Of a stretch of 27,068 nucleotides of DNA, positions 25,835 to 27,068 are shown piece by piece; the first letter of the stretch is position 1; each line of letters begins with the position of its first letter. A program made the position numbers and the translations under genes. Location of the stretch: IMG/VR virus record IMGVR_UViG_3300044844_001322, positions 1-27,068 of that record; one strand, 5' to 3'. This DNA is from a virus. The notes beneath the pieces are model-generated. The model made no database searches. It was given only the letters and a program-made list of their open reading frames with translations, and was not told the origin of the DNA.

Positions 25835-26662
25835 TTAGATTAGAGGCGGTCGATTGATATATGGATGATTGGAGGCTAAGAGAGTTTGGATACCCCACTT
25901 CCACGCAAGATACCCTTCCACAAGCTGACTTTCAGCAAACGAAATATCTGTGGTAAGTATAATTTCACCCATCCACGAGTTAAATGTTGAAGTATTCAAT
26001 GTACCAACGTCCGAGCCAATTCTAATGCCAGTAGTGCTCAATACTCCAGTTTGTCCTCCAAGACTAACAATTGTACCTCCATTCGCAGATATTGAAGAAG
26101 TGTCTGCCGCCACTCCCGCTGTGCCGAATCTTCCTGACAATAACACCGGAAGAGTAACTGATAGACCAGTTACTTGCGGTGATACAATGTTATTACTACC
26201 CGCAATAAGCATAGCGGTGTTGTTTGCTGAACATTGTCCAAGGTATCCTTGTGGAAATGTTCCCGGCGCTTGCGAATCTCCAGTACCTTTTGTAACCCAA
26301 ATTCGTGGGTAAGCATTTATTCCGGCCGCTAATCCTGCGCCAGAAATTACGGCAAAAGAGCAAAACTGACGATTTGGTGCAATGCTAAAATTAGGAGTAT
26401 CCAGTTTGTGCGCTGAAAGTTTAGTGAACGAAATACCATTCAATCCATTATATACGTTAAAAGTATATGTTGGTTGTCGAACGGCGGTAGCTGCGTGTCT
26501 ACCATTGTTGCTTTTGTCTCGCCACTCTGAAACTGCACCTGAGACTGTTGAGATAGTCGATAAATCAGAAGCATCGAGCCAGAGCGATGGCAACAAAACA
26601 GCGGGAGTCCACAACCTCCCTTGAATTATTGCTGTATCGCTAATGCTTACGCCACGAGGCAT
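25835..26662 (-). CDS. LamG/concanavalin-like tail or receptor-binding protein
   Basis: 275 aa. SD GAGGATATTGCG, start overlapping the upstream stop (TAATG). N-terminal block LPSLWLDASDLSTISTVSGAV then SEWRDKSNNGRHA is the classic opening of concanavalin/LamG-like jelly-roll domains in phage tail and bacterial surface proteins; the closing block is FNSWMGEIILTTDISF and LVEGYLAWKWG...LASNHPY. Such domains bind sugars, so a receptor-binding role is likely. About 28 initial residues link to other virion parts. Confidence 0.85.
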   Translation of the reverse strand: MPRGVSISDTAIIQGRLWTPAVLLPSLWLDASDLSTISTVSGAVSEWRDKSNNGRHAATAVRQPTYTFNVYNGLNGISFTKLSAHKLDTPNFSIAPNRQFCSFAVISGAGLAAGINAYPRIWVTKGTGDSQAPGTFPQGYLGQCSANNTAMLIAGSNNIVSPQVTGLSVTLPVLLSGRFGTAGVAADTSSISANGGTIVSLGGQTGVLSTTGIRIGSDVGTLNTSTFNSWMGEIILTTDISFAESQLVEGYLAWKWGIQTLLASNHPYINRPPLI

Positions 26663-27068
26663 TACGCAATATCCTCGTTGAAAGTACGAACATAAAGTTC
26701 ATTTCCAGATGCTGCAAAAGCAACTCCAGCGTTATTTACAACGGAAAGTCGTAGCGAGAACGGATACAATCGAACCATTGGAATATTTACAACTTTTGCA
26801 CTTGCTCCCGATAACAATTGAACAACGTAAACATCTCCACCAACTTTGTCAGCCGTATCGGTCCCATCATTCAAAGTTACTCGAAGCGAAATACTTCCTG
26901 CGGTGGCTGGAGTAATCGACCCCAATTTAATTGTAACGGTTGCATACAAGGCCAATGCACTAGAGTTATCGTAAGTGACCACGGCTGATTCTGAGCCAGA
27001 AGCAAGCGAGTTGAGAACTGTTGATGCAATGTTACTTGAGCGTGTTGCTGGTGTTGACCATTTTGCTA
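26662..27068 (-). CDS. virion protein, 5' end beyond the window (partial)
   Basis: The frame stays open to the right edge, reading PATRSSNIASTVLNSLASGS then ESAVVTYDNSSALALYATVT, so the start is beyond 27068; the internal GTG near 26982 is not the start. It has the beta-rich TIKLGSITPATAGSISLRV and DVYVVQLLSG typical of phage structural (neck/tail) proteins. Stop 26662-26664 overlaps the LamG gene start. Confidence 0.75.
   Translation of the reverse strand, partial: AKWSTPATRSSNIASTVLNSLASGSESAVVTYDNSSALALYATVTIKLGSITPATAGSISLRVTLNDGTDTADKVGGDVYVVQLLSGASAKVVNIPMVRLYPFSLRLSVVNNAGVAFAASGNELYVRTFNEDIA

Noticed and set aside
25644-25838. 64-aa plus-strand frame with repeated 'FHTPATFIQ' units
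   Set aside because: It is the antisense of the WIKVAGVWK repeat gene, which has an SD and fits the leftward operon.
1-27068. tRNA genes
   Set aside because: I saw no cloverleaf with a TTCRA-type T-arm and matching acceptor stem by eye; a tRNA scan was not possible.

Overview
The window is a piece of a tailed bacteriophage genome (Caudoviricetes). The grounds are a dense layout of mostly short genes joined by ATGA/GTGA start-stop overlaps, a phage-type replication set (VRR-NUC nuclease, Prim-Pol/D5-type primase-helicase, SNF2-like helicase, DUF2815 ssDNA-binding protein, DUF2800 nuclease), a terminase-small-subunit-like protein, two HNH homing-type endonucleases, a lysis cluster and virion genes. 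No integrase, DNA polymerase, portal, capsid or large terminase gene lies in the window. The GH24 lysozyme, lipoprotein signal peptides and E. coli-type DnaA boxes suggest a Gram-negative host; this is inference.

Layout. 1-185: GC-rich 36-bp tandem repeat cut by the window edge. 186-522: gene-free, hairpin-rich leader. 523-3466: rightward accessory/early genes (zinc-ribbon protein, conserved small phage protein, DUF932 protein). 3467-4397: about 930 bp without genes, holding a canonical terminator, a cluster of 14-bp iterons in both orientations and five perfect TTATCCACA DnaA boxes inside a longer repeat; this is the probable replication origin. 4398-6368: VRR-NUC nuclease, a 53-bp tandem duplication of a start-stop junction that makes two 18-codon mini-genes, two small genes and a terminase-small-subunit-like gene. 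6438-9253 (leftward): Prim-Pol/helicase and a possible DNA-binding partner. 9301-15668 (rightward): SNF2-like helicase, ssDNA-binding protein, many tiny genes including four 'KTPEEL/GY' paralogues and DUF551 genes, ending in the DUF2800 nuclease. 15672-16139 (leftward): Cro-like regulator and a small partner, divergent from 16224-19474 (rightward small genes). 19452-20221: short leftward pair. 20250-20378: a gene-free stretch with a perfect -10, three hairpins and an intrinsic terminator, read as a small RNA. 20381-21305: three rightward genes, the last an HNH endonuclease. 21302-27068 (leftward): late genes, read from the right edge as virion/adhesin proteins, a membrane coiled-coil protein, HNH endonuclease, GH24 lysozyme, secreted Cys-rich protein, lipoprotein, holin-like protein and a membrane-anchored muramidase-like enzyme.

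The main discovery candidate is the small RNA at 20250-20378. Its middle hairpin loop shows GGAUUGCCUCC, and ATTGCCTCCTAAG (20312-20324) is complementary over 13 nt to the Shine-Dalgarno sequence at 18717-18729 and over 9-11 nt to the AGGAGGCAA type used before many genes here. It resembles the 16S rRNA 3' end but is matched to the phage's own version. With conserved TGACGTGA-loop hairpins upstream of three of these sites, the phage may control translation as a group of genes. Other notable items are the iteron/DnaA-box origin, the duplicated initiation module and a possible overprinted lipoprotein gene antisense to the terminase-like gene.
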